Below are positions 25,746 to 34,195 of a stretch of 64,000 nt of DNA, one piece after another. The notes under the pieces were generated by a model that saw only the letters and a program-made list of their open reading frames with translations, made no database searches and was not told where the DNA came from. The position numbers and the translations under genes were made by a program. Location: NCBI GenBank assembly GCA_050952125.1, contig JBMNKK010000003.1, forward strand, positions 372,001 to 436,000, in the 5' to 3' direction. The DNA comes from UBA3951 sp050952125 (GTDB lineage: Bacteria > Bacillota > Sulfobacillia > Fermentithermobacillales > Fermentithermobacillaceae). How positions within the stretch are numbered: the first letter of the stretch is position 1; every line of letters begins with the position of its first letter.

Positions 25746-26516
25746 TCAAGGAATAGACCTTGTCGCCTCCCTAACAGCCTGTATCGCCTCATCCAGCGAC
25801 TCCACCCCTATCACGCAGAGGTCCTCTGCAACGCTCACGGCTTCTTCGAGGTTAGCCTTCGGCACGATAAAGAGATCGATACCGCCGTCCCGGCACGACG
25901 CCGCTTTATGAGATATTCCGCCTACGGCCGACACCTTACCGGATTCGTCCAGCACCCCCGTCGCGGCGACCGCTGCTCCCCCCGCCAGATCCTCATCCCT
26001 AAGTATGCTCGATAGCTGCAGGGCGAACGCCAAAGACCCCGAGGGGCCGAGAACCTCACCGTTCTCTATAGATACGAGAGACAAAGCCTCATCGGTGTCC
26101 GGCATCCCGGCGTGCTTGAACGCCAGCTTTGCGGCGATGATTCTGGTCTCCTCCATCAGCCGCTCCATCTCTTCTTGATACTGCTGAAGGCTCTTGCCGC
26201 CGGTTAGCTCTTTCTTATCCCATAAGCTGACACGGGGATCTACCGCTGCGCTCAGAGCCCGGTACCAATTGGCTTCTTCCGCCGCTACGGTAACCATGTG
26301 GAAGGGGGTTGCCGGGTCTCTTCGCCCACTGACCTCGACCATCTCAGTCAAGGAGAAGACAGGGCCCGGAGATACGGCGACAAACCCGCTTGGAAGGAAA
26401 CCGGCGCACAGCACCAGAGCGAACACGGCCAAGGCTAGCGCACGCCTTCTCGGAGCGCCGCCCGCGATACCCCGCTCTAACCTCCTCACGGTCGTAATCC
26501 CCTTTCCTTCCGGCAT
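25746..26516 (-). CDS. ylbL: Membrane-anchored Lon-like (S16) protease, YlbL type without PDZ
   Basis: N-terminal transmembrane segment (ALALAVFALVLCAGFLPSGF), then ~115 residues, then an S16 peptidase domain with Ser159 in LGPSGSLAFAL and Lys204 in GGISHKAASCRDGG, the Ser-Lys dyad with Lon-like spacing. B. subtilis YlbL is about 340 aa and has a PDZ domain between anchor and protease; this one is 256 aa and has no room for it. Location next to ylbJ fits YlbL. Divergent from ylbJ. Confidence 0.85.
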   Translation of the reverse strand: MPEGKGITTVRRLERGIAGGAPRRRALALAVFALVLCAGFLPSGFVAVSPGPVFSLTEMVEVSGRRDPATPFHMVTVAAEEANWYRALSAAVDPRVSLWDKKELTGGKSLQQYQEEMERLMEETRIIAAKLAFKHAGMPDTDEALSLVSIENGEVLGPSGSLAFALQLSSILRDEDLAGGAAVAATGVLDESGKVSAVGGISHKAASCRDGGIDLFIVPKANLEEAVSVAEDLCVIGVESLDEAIQAVREATRSIP

Positions 26517-26548
26517 ATAGATTAGAGCGGGCGAAGGAGGCCGGTTGG

Positions 26549-27823
26549 ATGAAACTCATGCCGCTCTTGTTGGTGGTCGGTATAATCGCAATCCTCTTCT
26601 TGCGAAGTAGAGTCAGAAAAGATGCGATCTTAACCCTAGGTCTCGCGTGCCTCGTGATCCTGGTAGCAGCCTCTATGATACTCTACCCTGAGCCGTCATT
26701 CCAGGGAGCCGAACGAGGACTCACCGTTTGGTGGGAAGTTGTCCTCCCCGCGCTACTGCCTTTCTTCATAGCTGCCGAACTCCTTATGGGTATGGGAGTC
26801 GTCCACTTCATGGGTGTTTTATGCGAGCCCTTCATGAGGCCCCTCTTTAACGTGCCCGGGTCTGGATCCTTCACGATGGCGATGGGCATAGCTTCGGGTT
26901 ACCCCTTGGGAGCGGCTCTTTCAGCGCGCCTCAAGGACGACGGGCTGGCTACCAAAGCCGAGGCCGAGCGGCTCATGTGCTTCTGCAACACTTCCGATCC
27001 GTTGTTCATGACAGGAGCGGTGGCGGTGGGCATGTTCAAAAGGGCTGACCTCGCCGGCATCATTATCGCCGCTCACTATTTTTCCGCGATCGCTGTCGGG
27101 CTGGCTATGCGGTTCTGGCGACGGAGGGACCCCGCGAGCCCTCCCATCGCATCCGACGGGTCCTTCATCGTCACCAGGGCCTACCGGGCCATGCGGCGGG
27201 CGCAGACCGCAAACCCGCGGCCGTTCGGTAAACTCCTCGGAGACTCTGTGACGAGGTCCGTCAATACCCTTCTCTCCATTCTCGGCTTCATGGTCTTGTT
27301 TTCGGTAATCTTCGAACTTCTGAGGATCGCGGGTATCACCGCGGCCATTTCAACAGGGATTTCCAAAGTTATCCCCGACTTCCTGATTCCCAAGGGCATA
27401 CACGAATCTCTCGTTAGCGGTTTTTTCGAGATAACCATCGGCACTTCCATGGCTTCGCAAGCTGAGGCGTCTCTCTTCGCGAAAGTGGCGGCTTGCAGCG
27501 CCATCATAGCGTGGAGCGGATTATCCGTACATGCTCAGGTAGCAGCTGTGATCCAGCCGTCGGGGTTGTCGGTTCTGCCTTACACGCTGGCCAGGTTCAT
27601 TCAGGGCATTCTCGCCGCAGTCCTCACTGTGGCATTCATGAAACCGGGCGCAGCACGATGGCACCTGCCGACTTTCGAACCCCATACGGTGACAGGCTCG
27701 CTAGTCTGGCTCCAAAATGTAGGCGCGGCGACAAAAACCTGCGCCGCGTGCGTCCTTGCAGTCGCACTCATGTCAACAGGACTGGCTGCCTTCGATCTCC
27801 TAAGGCGAAGTCTGAAAAGGTGA
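26549..27823 (+). CDS. ylbJ: Sporulation integral membrane protein YlbJ
   Basis: Polytopic membrane protein of the nucleoside-recognition/gate family, required for spore cortex formation in B. subtilis. Multiple hydrophobic helices; gate signatures VLPALLPFFIAAELLMGMG, GIASGYPLGAALSARL and CNTSDPLFMTGAVAVGMF. 424 aa. ATG with GAAGGAGG upstream. Only 32 bases separate it from the divergent ylbL homologue. Confidence 0.93.
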   Translation: MKLMPLLLVVGIIAILFLRSRVRKDAILTLGLACLVILVAASMILYPEPSFQGAERGLTVWWEVVLPALLPFFIAAELLMGMGVVHFMGVLCEPFMRPLFNVPGSGSFTMAMGIASGYPLGAALSARLKDDGLATKAEAERLMCFCNTSDPLFMTGAVAVGMFKRADLAGIIIAAHYFSAIAVGLAMRFWRRRDPASPPIASDGSFIVTRAYRAMRRAQTANPRPFGKLLGDSVTRSVNTLLSILGFMVLFSVIFELLRIAGITAAISTGISKVIPDFLIPKGIHESLVSGFFEITIGTSMASQAEASLFAKVAACSAIIAWSGLSVHAQVAAVIQPSGLSVLPYTLARFIQGILAAVLTVAFMKPGAARWHLPTFEPHTVTGSLVWLQNVGAATKTCAACVLAVALMSTGLAAFDLLRRSLKR

Positions 27824-27845
27824 TCTGCTATATCGAGCAGACCTT
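27817..27845. terminator. Hairpin between convergent ylbJ and coiled-coil gene
   Basis: Stem TCTGCT/AGCAGA with a 6-base loop, extended by AAGG/CCTT around a 3-base bulge. It overlaps the ylbJ stop and probably serves both strands. The T tract is weak. Confidence 0.5.
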
Positions 27846-27879
27846 CTCTTGGTCTCCGGAACGGGTTCTCAGGTGCCTT

Positions 27880-28467
27880 CTACTTCTTCCGGCGCCTCTT
27901 GCCCCTTGAGTCCTCCTCATCATCGTCCAAGCCTTCGAAGAAAGAATCGTCATCCTCGTCATCTTCTGCCGCCTCTGTATCGACCTCTTCAACAGGCTTG
28001 GTCGCGGCCGCTTCTCTTTCAACCGAGAGTTCGCGTCTGCCTTGCCTGACACGCTCCAGTACGTCGGTTATGGCGTCCTCAACGGCCTTCATGAGTTCAT
28101 CTGCGTACTCGCGAGCTCCAAGGTTTATCTCTTTGGCAACATCTCTAGCCCTGGCCATCAGTTCCTCAGCCTGAGCACGAGCTTCCTTCGTGATCACGGA
28201 CTCGCTCGCCAGAGTGGCTATCTGGCCCTGAGCATCCCTTACGATACCTTCAGATTCTTTCCTGGCCTCCTGCAGAATCCTGTCGCGTTCCTTCAACAAC
28301 CATTTGGCCTGCTCCAACTCCTGAGGGAGTTGCGCACGAAGGTCGTCAATGATGGAGAACACCTCATCTTCATCGACAAGGAGTTTCCCCACCAGGGGTA
28401 ACCTAGAGCACTCGGAAAGATAAGCATCAAGTTTGTCCAAGAGAGCCAAAACGTCCACGTTAAGCAC
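27880..28467 (-). CDS. Coiled-coil protein with acidic tail, coaD neighbour
   Basis: 195 aa, no transmembrane helix. Residues about 40-145 are coiled coil resembling the peripheral-stalk/DivIVA type (LLKERDRILQEARKESEGIV, AQAEELMARARDVAKEI). The tail is strikingly acidic (AEDDEDDDSFFEGLDDDEED) and ends in a basic patch (RGKRRRKK). Related proteins are commonly encoded beside coaD in Bacillota; function unknown. It starts 9 bases after coaD. Confidence 0.78.
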   Translation of the reverse strand: MLNVDVLALLDKLDAYLSECSRLPLVGKLLVDEDEVFSIIDDLRAQLPQELEQAKWLLKERDRILQEARKESEGIVRDAQGQIATLASESVITKEARAQAEELMARARDVAKEINLGAREYADELMKAVEDAITDVLERVRQGRRELSVEREAAATKPVEEVDTEAAEDDEDDDSFFEGLDDDEEDSRGKRRRKK

Positions 28468-28476
28468 CTCGCCTCG

Positions 28477-28974
28477 CTAGATGTTGCCTTGCGGTTTCTT
28501 CTGCCCAAGCCTTTCGAAGACTTTATCCTCAACGGCCGGCGGCACCAAGTCTCTTATGCAGCCGCCATACGAAGCTACCTCCTTGACCAGAGCGGAACTG
28601 AGATACAGATACTTAAGCGATGTCATCATGAAGAAGGTCTCTATGTCAGGACACAGTTTCTTGTTCATGAGGGCCATCTTAAACTCATAGTCGAAGTCAG
28701 AAACAGCCCTCAAACCCTTCACAATGACCCCCGCCCCAACTTTCTTGGCATATTCGACAAGAAGGCCGGAAGACGCGTCAACAGTTACGTTTGGAATGTC
28801 TTTGCAGGCATCCTTCAAGAAGGACATCCGTTCTTCCACGGTGAACATGGTTTTTTTCGCCGAGTTGTCGAAGACGACGACGAATACTCTATCAAACGAC
28901 CTTGCGGCGCGCTTGATTATGTCAAAGTGGCCGTTGGTCAGCGGGTCAAAACTGCCTGGATACACAGCTATCAA
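28477..28974 (-). CDS. coaD: Phosphopantetheine adenylyltransferase
   Basis: Penultimate step of coenzyme A synthesis. YPGSFDPLTNGHFDII (the T/HxGH nucleotidyltransferase motif), KGLRAVSDFDYEFKMALMN, and MMTSLKYLYLSSALVKEVA. 165 aa. TTG start with AAGGA seven bases upstream. A TTGACA at 29033-29038 (minus) could be its -35, but no convincing -10 follows. The usual upstream gene rsmD is absent. Confidence 0.97.
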   Translation of the reverse strand: MIAVYPGSFDPLTNGHFDIIKRAARSFDRVFVVVFDNSAKKTMFTVEERMSFLKDACKDIPNVTVDASSGLLVEYAKKVGAGVIVKGLRAVSDFDYEFKMALMNKKLCPDIETFFMMTSLKYLYLSSALVKEVASYGGCIRDLVPPAVEDKVFERLGQKKPQGNI

Positions 28975-29115
28975 CCGAAATCCTTCTTTCTCGCGAGATT
29001 CTTTGAGCGCCTCGCATAAAAACCGCCAAAGGTGTCAATATTACCAACCGAGAGTCAGGGTTCGATCGTGAGATCGTCCCTATCAGGCTCTTCCTCCGGT
29101 TTCTCCTCTCCCAAT

Positions 29116-29144
29116 GCCGCTTCCACAAGAAGCGGCGTTTTTTT
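29116..29144 (+). terminator. Plus-strand terminator without a plus-strand gene
   Basis: Perfect 8-base stem GCCGCTTC/GAAGCGGC, 5-base loop, then G and seven Ts. It points along the plus strand, where no gene lies upstream until far away; both flanking genes are on the minus strand. Confidence 0.75.
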
Positions 29145-29213
29145 CTACCAAGATTATCGCCTTCTACGAGAAGACCTGGAAAACCTTCTTTACGATGCGC
29201 CTTCAAGCCGCCC

Positions 29214-29681
29214 TCAGTGACCGTCTTTGAGTAGAAGGTAAACGCCGGCGATAAGGAGAAGAGCGCCCACCACCTTCATCCACCCGATAGTGACTTTCAC
29301 GCCGGTAATCCCTAGACAGTCCAGTACGAGTGCCATAGCTATTTGCGAAGCGACTATCGCCGTATTTGCATTGGAGACGCCTACCTTGCCGACCGAAGTG
29401 AGCACTCCCCAGATGATGAGAACACTCAGAGGGCCTCCAAGGTAGCTCCACCATGGAGCTTCCTGAGCCTTGCGGAGATCGCCTGTCCCCATCCCCAAGA
29501 GAAGGATGGCTCCCAAGAGGACTGCGCCGATGACATGCACGATAAATGAGGCCTCAAACGAGCCCGTCTTCTTCCCCAAAACGGCGTTCAAGGAGCCTTG
29601 AACGGCCATAGATGCGCCTGCCAGAGCGGCCACCAGCAGCGGTCCTATCTCCAACGCAATCACTCCGTAGTTTTGCGTCAT
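29214..29681 (-). CDS. DUF606/YdcZ-type small multidrug-like transporter
   Basis: About 155 aa with four or five hydrophobic helices (LLVAALAGASMAVQGSLNAVL, VHVIGAVLLGAILLLGMG, then WVGALLLIAGVYLLL-like end). The AVQGSLNAVLGKKTGS start and LGGPLSVLIIWGV pattern match half-size DMT-superfamily YdcZ proteins; substrate unknown. The ATG at 29681 is preferred over 29735 since an extended -10 lies between them. Confidence 0.82.
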   Translation of the reverse strand: MTQNYGVIALEIGPLLVAALAGASMAVQGSLNAVLGKKTGSFEASFIVHVIGAVLLGAILLLGMGTGDLRKAQEAPWWSYLGGPLSVLIIWGVLTSVGKVGVSNANTAIVASQIAMALVLDCLGITGVKVTIGWMKVVGALLLIAGVYLLLKDGH

Positions 29682-29702
29682 ATCTTGCCGAGTCCTTTGG
29701 GT

Positions 29703-29711
29703 AGTATAGCA
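29703..29711 (-). promoter_or_regulatory. Extended -10 promoter of the YdcZ-type gene
   Basis: TGC-TATACT on the minus strand, about 22 bases before the ATG at 29681. No good -35. Confidence 0.4.
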
Positions 29712-29716
29712 CTGGG

Positions 29717-30700
29717 ATGTCGAACGAAATCCCAAATGCGATCATCTGGGGGGACTTTAGTTTGTTCCTAAGCCATAACGAAAGAACCGACCTTGCCTTA
29801 GAACGCGCTACGATCGCCACGGGAAGGGCCGGGCAGAGCATCCCCGGCATGAATGTGCAGGAAGAGGACCTGGACGGCATCAAGATCACCCGTGTATCCG
29901 TCATGAACCCGCAAGCTGCTGCACAGATAGGCAAACCGCCCGGGCGATATTTCACCCTTGAGTGCCCGGCTCTCAGATACCGCAGCAGGGACCTGCTTAA
30001 GGAAGTGGCGGGGATTGTGTCCAGAGAGCTGGCGGAGTTGGCCGGCCTTCCCAGGACGAACGATGTCCTTATCGTCGGCCTCGGCAACTGGCAGGCAACT
30101 CCGGACGCTTTGGGCCCCAGAGTCGTCTCTCAACTCATGATAACGAGACACATACGCGAGCATCTGCCGCAGGAGCTGGGCGGAAGGCTGAACCCTGTAG
30201 CGGCCATTTCTCCCGGAGTATTGGGCATCACGGGCATGGAGACCATCGACATAGTCAAAGGAATTGTCCGGGAAGTAAAGCCCGACCTGGTCATCACTGT
30301 AGACGCCTTGGCGGCAAGGGCCCCCTCGCGGCTCCTGACTACGATCCAAATCGCGGATACAGGGATCCAGCCCGGGTCCGGCGTCGGAAACAAGCGCCCT
30401 GGGATCAACCAACAAACCCTGGGCATCCCCGTAATCGCAATGGGAGTCCCTACGGTTGTTTCAGGCGCCGCGATCGCGTCCGACGTTCTGGAGTCTTACT
30501 TCCAAAGGTTCAACCCCCATGGTAGAGCGACCCTTGATTCGGTGAACGATTTTCTGAGCCAGGAGATCCGGGACCTGATGGTAACCACCAAGGATATCGA
30601 CGTAGAGATCCTGGAAATGTCGAAACTCCTTGCAGCTTCCATCAATCACGCGACGCAGCCCGCGATAACCGAGGAGGAAATGCTGGATTACCTGCAATAG
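29717..30700 (+). CDS. gpr: Spore protease GPR
   Basis: Germination protease that degrades SASPs when spores germinate. RTDLALE after a short propeptide, VGLGNWQATPDALGPRVV, SPGVLGITGMET, DALAARAPSRLLTTIQIAD (in part) and GSGVGNKR are all GPR signatures. 327 aa, slightly short through deletions near the C-terminus. The ATG lacks a clear ribosome site; a TTG at 29762 has GGGGGGA seven bases upstream and would leave only nine residues before TDLA, so the start is uncertain. Its substrate gene lies 1 kb downstream. Confidence 0.94.
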   Translation: MSNEIPNAIIWGDFSLFLSHNERTDLALERATIATGRAGQSIPGMNVQEEDLDGIKITRVSVMNPQAAAQIGKPPGRYFTLECPALRYRSRDLLKEVAGIVSRELAELAGLPRTNDVLIVGLGNWQATPDALGPRVVSQLMITRHIREHLPQELGGRLNPVAAISPGVLGITGMETIDIVKGIVREVKPDLVITVDALAARAPSRLLTTIQIADTGIQPGSGVGNKRPGINQQTLGIPVIAMGVPTVVSGAAIASDVLESYFQRFNPHGRATLDSVNDFLSQEIRDLMVTTKDIDVEILEMSKLLAASINHATQPAITEEEMLDYLQ

Positions 30701-30714
30701 GCTTCATGCCCTCT

Positions 30715-31644
30715 CTACTCAGGCAGGTGCCGGAGGAAAGACAGGCTCTGAAGTATCGGTTTCAGCCGTACCTCCCGGCCTGACATGGCTTGCTCGATTA
30801 GTTCAACGGAGATGCGCACATGCGCCTCTAGCATCGCTTCTCCTGCAGCCCTTGATGCCAGCGCCGGAGCACCCATGTAAGGCCTAAAGTCCCGCTCGCC
30901 GGTCCAGGCCAGTGCCTGCGCGAGGTGCCTCAGGTCGGGACCGGCGCGGCTCGCGCCCAGGCTCTCGATGGTTCTGCCGAGAGCGTCCACTGCTCTTGCC
31001 GCGCCTGTCAGCTGAGGAGGCAGTGAAGCAGCGATACCTGAGAAATCTTTACCTGCGTAATCGTCTGAGACGGCCATCACAAGAGATGTTTCGTTGGTGC
31101 CCGCGTGGTTGTCCGCATCGTCTCCACAAGCGCCTGGCTCCAGCCCTGTTTGGGACAAGAGTTCACTATCGTGCATGACCATCCGCCGGTAGATGTCGAT
31201 AAAAGGATCTACCAGGTAGAAACGGTGCCTTGACCAAGCCTTTTCGCTGGCCGCAGCTATACCGAGGTGGTGCCGGGGACCTCCGTGGTTGTCGAAAATG
31301 AAGAGATACTTGAACCCCTGCCGGGCGAGGCCTTTGGAGTAGTCGTAGAGGACACCGCTCAAAGACGCCGCGCTGACCGATAGTGAACCTGGATACGGGA
31401 GGGCATCTGAGCCGCAATACAGAGGCGGCAGGTTGACAAACGTGACGTCGGGATCCTTTTGGCTTACACGAGATTGAACCCTGTCTCTCACAGCAGTCGC
31501 GATCAGTATGTCCGTCCCGAGCGGGAGGTGCGGCCCGTGCACCTCAATGGGACTCACAGCCATCGTAAACACGGTCTTCTCTGCCTTTTCGGCGAGAGAC
31601 TTGAGTTCCTCGAGAGTAAGGTCAACATACTCCAAAACCGCCAT
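30715..31644 (-). CDS. Creatininase-family amidohydrolase
   Basis: Metal-dependent amidohydrolase of the creatininase/MftE family. SPIEVHGPHLPLGTD supplies Glu34, His36 and Asp45 as metal ligands, FDNHGGPRHH replaces the common NGHGGN, and HAGTNETSLV matches the HAGExETS motif. 309 aa. The substrate cannot be told from sequence; no mycofactocin precursor gene is seen in the window. Convergent with gpr, 14 bases apart. Confidence 0.85.
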   Translation of the reverse strand: MAVLEYVDLTLEELKSLAEKAEKTVFTMAVSPIEVHGPHLPLGTDILIATAVRDRVQSRVSQKDPDVTFVNLPPLYCGSDALPYPGSLSVSAASLSGVLYDYSKGLARQGFKYLFIFDNHGGPRHHLGIAAASEKAWSRHRFYLVDPFIDIYRRMVMHDSELLSQTGLEPGACGDDADNHAGTNETSLVMAVSDDYAGKDFSGIAASLPPQLTGAARAVDALGRTIESLGASRAGPDLRHLAQALAWTGERDFRPYMGAPALASRAAGEAMLEAHVRISVELIEQAMSGREVRLKPILQSLSFLRHLPE

Positions 31645-31715
31645 CTTATCTCACCCCGGAGGTGATATACCCCACACTTTCTCTTTGCTCCTCCTGTGAT
31701 GTCGAAAATACAGAA

Positions 31716-31735
31716 GGGGCAGCCGAAGCTGCCCC
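31716..31735 (-). terminator. Terminator after the SASP gene
   Basis: GGGGCAGC/GCTGCCCC with a 4-base loop 26 bases past the SASP stop; the minus-strand continuation is TTCTGTATTTTCG. Confidence 0.7.
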
Positions 31736-31761
31736 CGCACTGCGTATTCGTTGAACCCTAC

Positions 31762-32013
31762 CTAGAACTGCTTTTGCTGCCCGGTGCTTCCCGCTGCGGG
31801 GAAACGACCGTTCGAAAGGCTCTGCTCCGCGAGCTCGATCATCCGCCTTACCATGTGTCCGCCGACTGCGCCACAGGTGCGGGACGGGATATCACCCCAG
31901 TAGCCGCCCGGAGGCTGGATACCCAGCTCATTGGCGACCTCGTTCCGGAATGAGTCAAGAGCCGCACGAGCCTGAGGCACCACCGCGATGTTCCTTTTCT
32001 GTCCGGTTCCCAT
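31762..32013 (-). CDS. Alpha/beta-type small acid-soluble spore protein
   Basis: DNA-coating spore protein. LDSFRNEVANELGI corresponds to the GPR cleavage region and IPSRTCGAVGGHMVRRMIEL to the conserved DNA-binding helix. 83 aa. It contains a cysteine (in SRTCG), which is unusual for this family. ATG with a near-perfect AGGAGGTGA, a sigma-G-like promoter upstream and a terminator downstream make it a single-gene unit. Confidence 0.92.
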   Translation of the reverse strand: MGTGQKRNIAVVPQARAALDSFRNEVANELGIQPPGGYWGDIPSRTCGAVGGHMVRRMIELAEQSLSNGRFPAAGSTGQQKQF

Positions 32014-32036
32014 TCATGTCACCTCCTGTCGTGACT

Positions 32037-32065
32037 TATTATGTTCACTTCAGGAGGCTTCATGC
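32037..32065 (-). promoter_or_regulatory. Sigma-G-like forespore promoter of the SASP gene
   Basis: Minus strand: -35 GCATG (32061-32065), 17-base spacer, -10 CATAATA (32037-32043). The -10 fits the CATNNTA consensus of sigma-G and the -35 fits GNATR. Confidence 0.65.
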
Positions 32066-32136
32066 TGGGATGTTGTGGATTTTTTATGTCAAGTAAACTT
32101 TTGGCGAAGCACGCTGTGCACACAACTGAATCCGCG

Positions 32137-34188
32137 CTACCTGGACCTGCCGTGCTCCAGTAGGTTGCCAAACCTCTCTTTGACTGCGGCACCAAGTCTT
32201 TGGCTTTCGGGCGAAGGAGATCCTTCGCTCAGTGCCTCCACGACAAGTTTTGCTTCTTCGCGAGCTCGAGTGATTATGTCCAGAGTCAACCCCAACTCGG
32301 TAGCCCTGATATCGGGCATTCCATGTTGGGCAGTGCCGAAAAACTGGCCCGGGCCGCGCTCCTGCAGGTCCATCTCCGCCACCTGGAATCCGTCGGCCAT
32401 CTTCTCCAATTGCTTCAGCCTGTTTTCGTTTCCGCCTTTCGAGCCGATAAGGAAACAGGATGAAGCGAAGTCTCCTCTGCCTACTCGCCCTCTCAACTGG
32501 TGCAGAGTTGCCAGTCCGAAGGAACCTGCATCCTCGATCACCATGACGGTCGCGTTAGGCACGTCGATCCCAACCTCAATAACAGTTGTAGACACAAGCA
32601 CCTGGATCTCGCCTCTGGCAAATGATTCCATCGTTTGTTCAATTTCTTTCTTGGACAAGCTGCCGTGGACAAGCGCAGTCTTGAGTCCTCTCAAGTATGA
32701 TTTGTCGAGTTCCTCTTTGACTTTCACGGCGGCTTTTTTGTCTGTCTGACTTTCATTGATGGCGGGACACACCACGAAAGCCTGCCGGCCTTTATCGACC
32801 TCGCTTCTCACAGTTTGATAGGCAAACTTACGCCTACTCTCAGGAAGATATGTGGTATGTACCGGAGTCCGACCGGGAGGCACCGAGTCGATCACTGTGA
32901 CGTCCAGATCCCCGTACAGGGTGAGGGCTAGTGATCGAGGGATGGGCGTCGCACTCATCACCAAGACGTGAGGGGCGCATCTATCGGCAGTCGGCAACCT
33001 TAGCCTCTGTTTGACCCCGAACCGGTGCTGTTCGTCGGTGACGACAAAGCCGAGATTGCGCCACCGGATATCCGGTCCAAGCAAGGCATGAGTGCCGATC
33101 AGTATGTCGATATCTCCGGCAGACAACTCTTCCAGCAAAGACTCTCTTTCCCGCTTCGGCGTCGCTCCCGACAAAAATCCGACCCTGGCCAGATCCGGAG
33201 CCAGCTTCTCAAACGTCTTCCTATGCTGCGTAGCCAGGATCTCGGTTGGCGCTAAAAGGGCGCCCTGCCACCCATTCTCCACGGCTGCAAGCAGCCCGTA
33301 CATCGCCACTACCGTCTTTCCGCTGCCGACGTCGCCCTGCAAGAGCCGGTTCATCGTTTTTCCGGAGGAGAGATCATCAGCGAGGTGAGATACGGCTCTC
33401 TCTTGCGCGGGCGTCAGGCGGAAAGGCAAAGAGTCCAGGAACCTCTTGGACAGTCGAAACCTTTCAAAGGGCGCGGGTCCTCTCGAATGTTCTGCTTCGC
33501 GCTTCATGCTGATGAGCGCTGTCTGGAGAAGCAGCATTTCTCGGAAAGCCAGGGTCTTTCGCGCCTTTTCCCATTGGTCGGCCGAATCCGGGCTGTGTAT
33601 CCAACGGTAGGCTTGTCCTTCCGGTATTAAATCGTGTTTTTTGAGGATTGACGCCGGCACCAAAGGTTTCAATGCCATAAGGCAGGACGGCAGAGCCTCC
33701 TTGATGATGGAGTGCAAAGATTGGGAAGTAAGGCCCTGCGTAACGTGGTAGACAGGCACCACGGGGCCGCTGCCGCCGTCCTCTCCTCCCGCGTGCCACA
33801 TGGGATGGGCGATCTCCAAGCCTCCGCGCCGCCACTCAACCCTGCCTGAGGCCGACACGAACTGACCTGCATCGAACCGCTGCTGCATGTACGGCATGTT
33901 GTACCAGACCAGATACACAACCCCGGTTCCGTCGGTAATGCCTACCCTGAAGGCTCCGCCTCGGCGGCTGCCCACAAACTGACCTGAGATGACCCGGCCG
34001 CGGACGGTCACTTCTTCGCCCGGCACCAAGCTATCCATCCGCGCTACCCGCGAGAAATCGTCGATCCGGAAGGGGAAATACTCAATAAGGTCTCCCAAAG
34101 AGAGAATGCCCAGCTCCCTTAAAAGGAGCGCTTTCTTAGGCCCGACACCTTTGACATATCTAACCGAGTCGCTGAGTGAAGGCCCCAT
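32137..34188 (-). CDS. recG: ATP-dependent DNA helicase RecG
   Basis: Branch-migration helicase that reverses stalled forks. N-terminal wedge domain (KGVGPKKALLLRELGI), Walker A LLQGDVGSGKTVVA, DEQHRFGVKQR, SATPIPRSLALTLYGDLDV, and HQLRGRVGRG. 683 aa, all helicase motifs intact, in contrast to priA below. Follows fakA by 7 bases. Confidence 0.97.
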   Translation of the reverse strand: MGPSLSDSVRYVKGVGPKKALLLRELGILSLGDLIEYFPFRIDDFSRVARMDSLVPGEEVTVRGRVISGQFVGSRRGGAFRVGITDGTGVVYLVWYNMPYMQQRFDAGQFVSASGRVEWRRGGLEIAHPMWHAGGEDGGSGPVVPVYHVTQGLTSQSLHSIIKEALPSCLMALKPLVPASILKKHDLIPEGQAYRWIHSPDSADQWEKARKTLAFREMLLLQTALISMKREAEHSRGPAPFERFRLSKRFLDSLPFRLTPAQERAVSHLADDLSSGKTMNRLLQGDVGSGKTVVAMYGLLAAVENGWQGALLAPTEILATQHRKTFEKLAPDLARVGFLSGATPKRERESLLEELSAGDIDILIGTHALLGPDIRWRNLGFVVTDEQHRFGVKQRLRLPTADRCAPHVLVMSATPIPRSLALTLYGDLDVTVIDSVPPGRTPVHTTYLPESRRKFAYQTVRSEVDKGRQAFVVCPAINESQTDKKAAVKVKEELDKSYLRGLKTALVHGSLSKKEIEQTMESFARGEIQVLVSTTVIEVGIDVPNATVMVIEDAGSFGLATLHQLRGRVGRGDFASSCFLIGSKGGNENRLKQLEKMADGFQVAEMDLQERGPGQFFGTAQHGMPDIRATELGLTLDIITRAREEAKLVVEALSEGSPSPESQRLGAAVKERFGNLLEHGRSR

Positions 34189-34195
34189 GGCGGCG

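Noticed and set aside
29032..29220. A 62-codon plus-strand frame over the orphan terminator
   Set aside because: It would be translated through a strong terminator and has no homology or ribosome site.
31645..31670. Near-palindrome TATCTCACCCCGGAGGTGATA-like sequence before the creatininase gene
   Set aside because: Imperfect, and half of it is explained by ribosome-site-like sequence.
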